Assembly: GCA_902520575.1 (NCBI GenBank)
Contig: CABYOG010000043.1
Location: 1 to 7,890, forward strand
Direction of reading: 5' to 3'
Length of the DNA stretch: 7,890 nucleotides
Origin: an uncultured SAR116 cluster alpha proteobacterium
GTDB lineage: Bacteria; Pseudomonadota; Alphaproteobacteria; Puniceispirillales; Puniceispirillaceae
The translations under genes and the position numbers were made by a program. The notes under the pieces are model-generated. The model ran no database searches. It saw only the letters and a list, made by a program, of their open reading frames with translations, and was not told the DNA's origin. Every line of letters begins with the position of its first letter. Position 1 is the stretch's first letter. Below are positions 7,341 to 7,890 of this stretch, one piece after another.

Positions 7341-7890
7341 ATGAGCACAGATGAGACACATACAGCCCTTCTGACCCGTATTGCAGACGCATTGGAAAGG
7401 CTGGCCCCTCCCGCCCCAAAAAAGACTGATCTTACCCAACATGAAGGCTATATCTGGGAGACAGAAAAACAGGCTTTTCGTCCTGTAGATGAGATTAACA
7501 GGCTGCCCCTTGACAGCTTACAAGGCATTGATCAGCAAAAAGCACTTCTGCTTGAAAACACAACAAAATTTGCTGAAGGCCTGCGGGCAAATAATGCTCT
7601 GTTATGGGGCGCGCGAGGCACAGGAAAGTCATCTGTACTGAAAGCGGTTCATGGCCATTTAGTGGAACAGGGACATCATCTTGGTCTGGTCGAGATTCAG
7701 CGTGAAGATTTGAATGATCTTCCAGATGTAATGAGTCTTCTGGCACAGACAAATCGTCCCTTTATAATCTTTTGTGATGATTTAGCGTTCGAACAGGATG
7801 ATATTTCTTACAAATCACTCAAAGCTGTGCTTGAAGGCGGCCTGTCAGGTCGGCCTCCAAATATTGTGTTTTACGCAACCTCTAATCGTC
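7341..7890 (+). CDS. DUF815 family AAA+ ATPase, N-terminal part (3' end outside window)
   Basis: The frame is open from the ATG at 7341 to the window end: 183 complete codons of a family usually 280-300 residues long. Residues 90-97 (GARGTGKS) are the Walker A loop and FIIFCDDLAFE (141-151) the Walker B region. SYKSLKAVLEGG (156-167) and VFYATSNR (176-183), the latter in the sensor-1 position, are hallmarks of the DUF815/COG2607 ATPases. The first 20 residues (LLTRIADALERLAPP) also resemble other family members. The biochemical role of DUF815 proteins is not known to me; they look like soluble AAA+ proteins related to DnaA/DnaC-type ATPases. The gene is divergent from yajC, an arrangement I recall from many Alphaproteobacteria. 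The ribosome site is weak: an AGG ends 4 bases before the ATG. An in-frame GTG at 7326 is a possible alternative start. Confidence 0.92.
   Translation, partial: MSTDETHTALLTRIADALERLAPPAPKKTDLTQHEGYIWETEKQAFRPVDEINRLPLDSLQGIDQQKALLLENTTKFAEGLRANNALLWGARGTGKSSVLKAVHGHLVEQGHHLGLVEIQREDLNDLPDVMSLLAQTNRPFIIFCDDLAFEQDDISYKSLKAVLEGGLSGRPPNIVFYATSNR

Overview
The window looks like ordinary, conserved alphaproteobacterial chromosome of about 50% GC. The evidence is the gene order DUF815 ATPase / yajC / secD / secF / Mth938-domain protein / squalene-phytoene-synthase-like protein, the alphaproteobacterial style of SecD (short, beginning MLQFEGWKK), and the use of folate-dependent TrmFO. secD and secF are separate genes here, not fused as in many Rhizobiales. 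That and the moderate GC would suit a marine group such as SAR116 or another Rhodospirillales-like lineage, but this placement is inference.

Layout. Bases 1-1578 (+) hold the C-terminal 525 codons of uvrA, with the 5' part outside the window. trmFO follows after 8 bases (1587-2978, +). Converging on it is a five-gene minus-strand cluster, read from right to left: yajC (7105-6722), secD (6615-5041), secF (5026-4091), an Mth938/DUF498 protein (4040-3624) and a short squalene/phytoene-synthase-like protein (3590-2970). The last gene overlaps the end of trmFO by 9 bases. A 235-base gap (7106-7340) carries weak promoter candidates for both directions and one imperfect dyad. It separates yajC from a divergent DUF815 AAA+ ATPase gene (7341 to the window end, +), which is cut by the window edge.

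How the genes fit together. UvrA (nucleotide excision repair) and TrmFO (tRNA m5U54) are unrelated housekeeping functions that probably share a transcript. YajC, SecD and SecF form the accessory complex of the Sec translocon. The two genes downstream of secF belong to the families of the mitochondrial complex I assembly factors NDUFAF3 (Mth938 fold) and NDUFAF6 (squalene-synthase fold). The cluster therefore reads as a membrane-protein export and insertion module joined to two candidate respiratory complex I biogenesis factors. That link is the most interesting feature here. I see no mobile element, CRISPR array, RNA gene, phage gene or defence system, and no clear intrinsic terminator.
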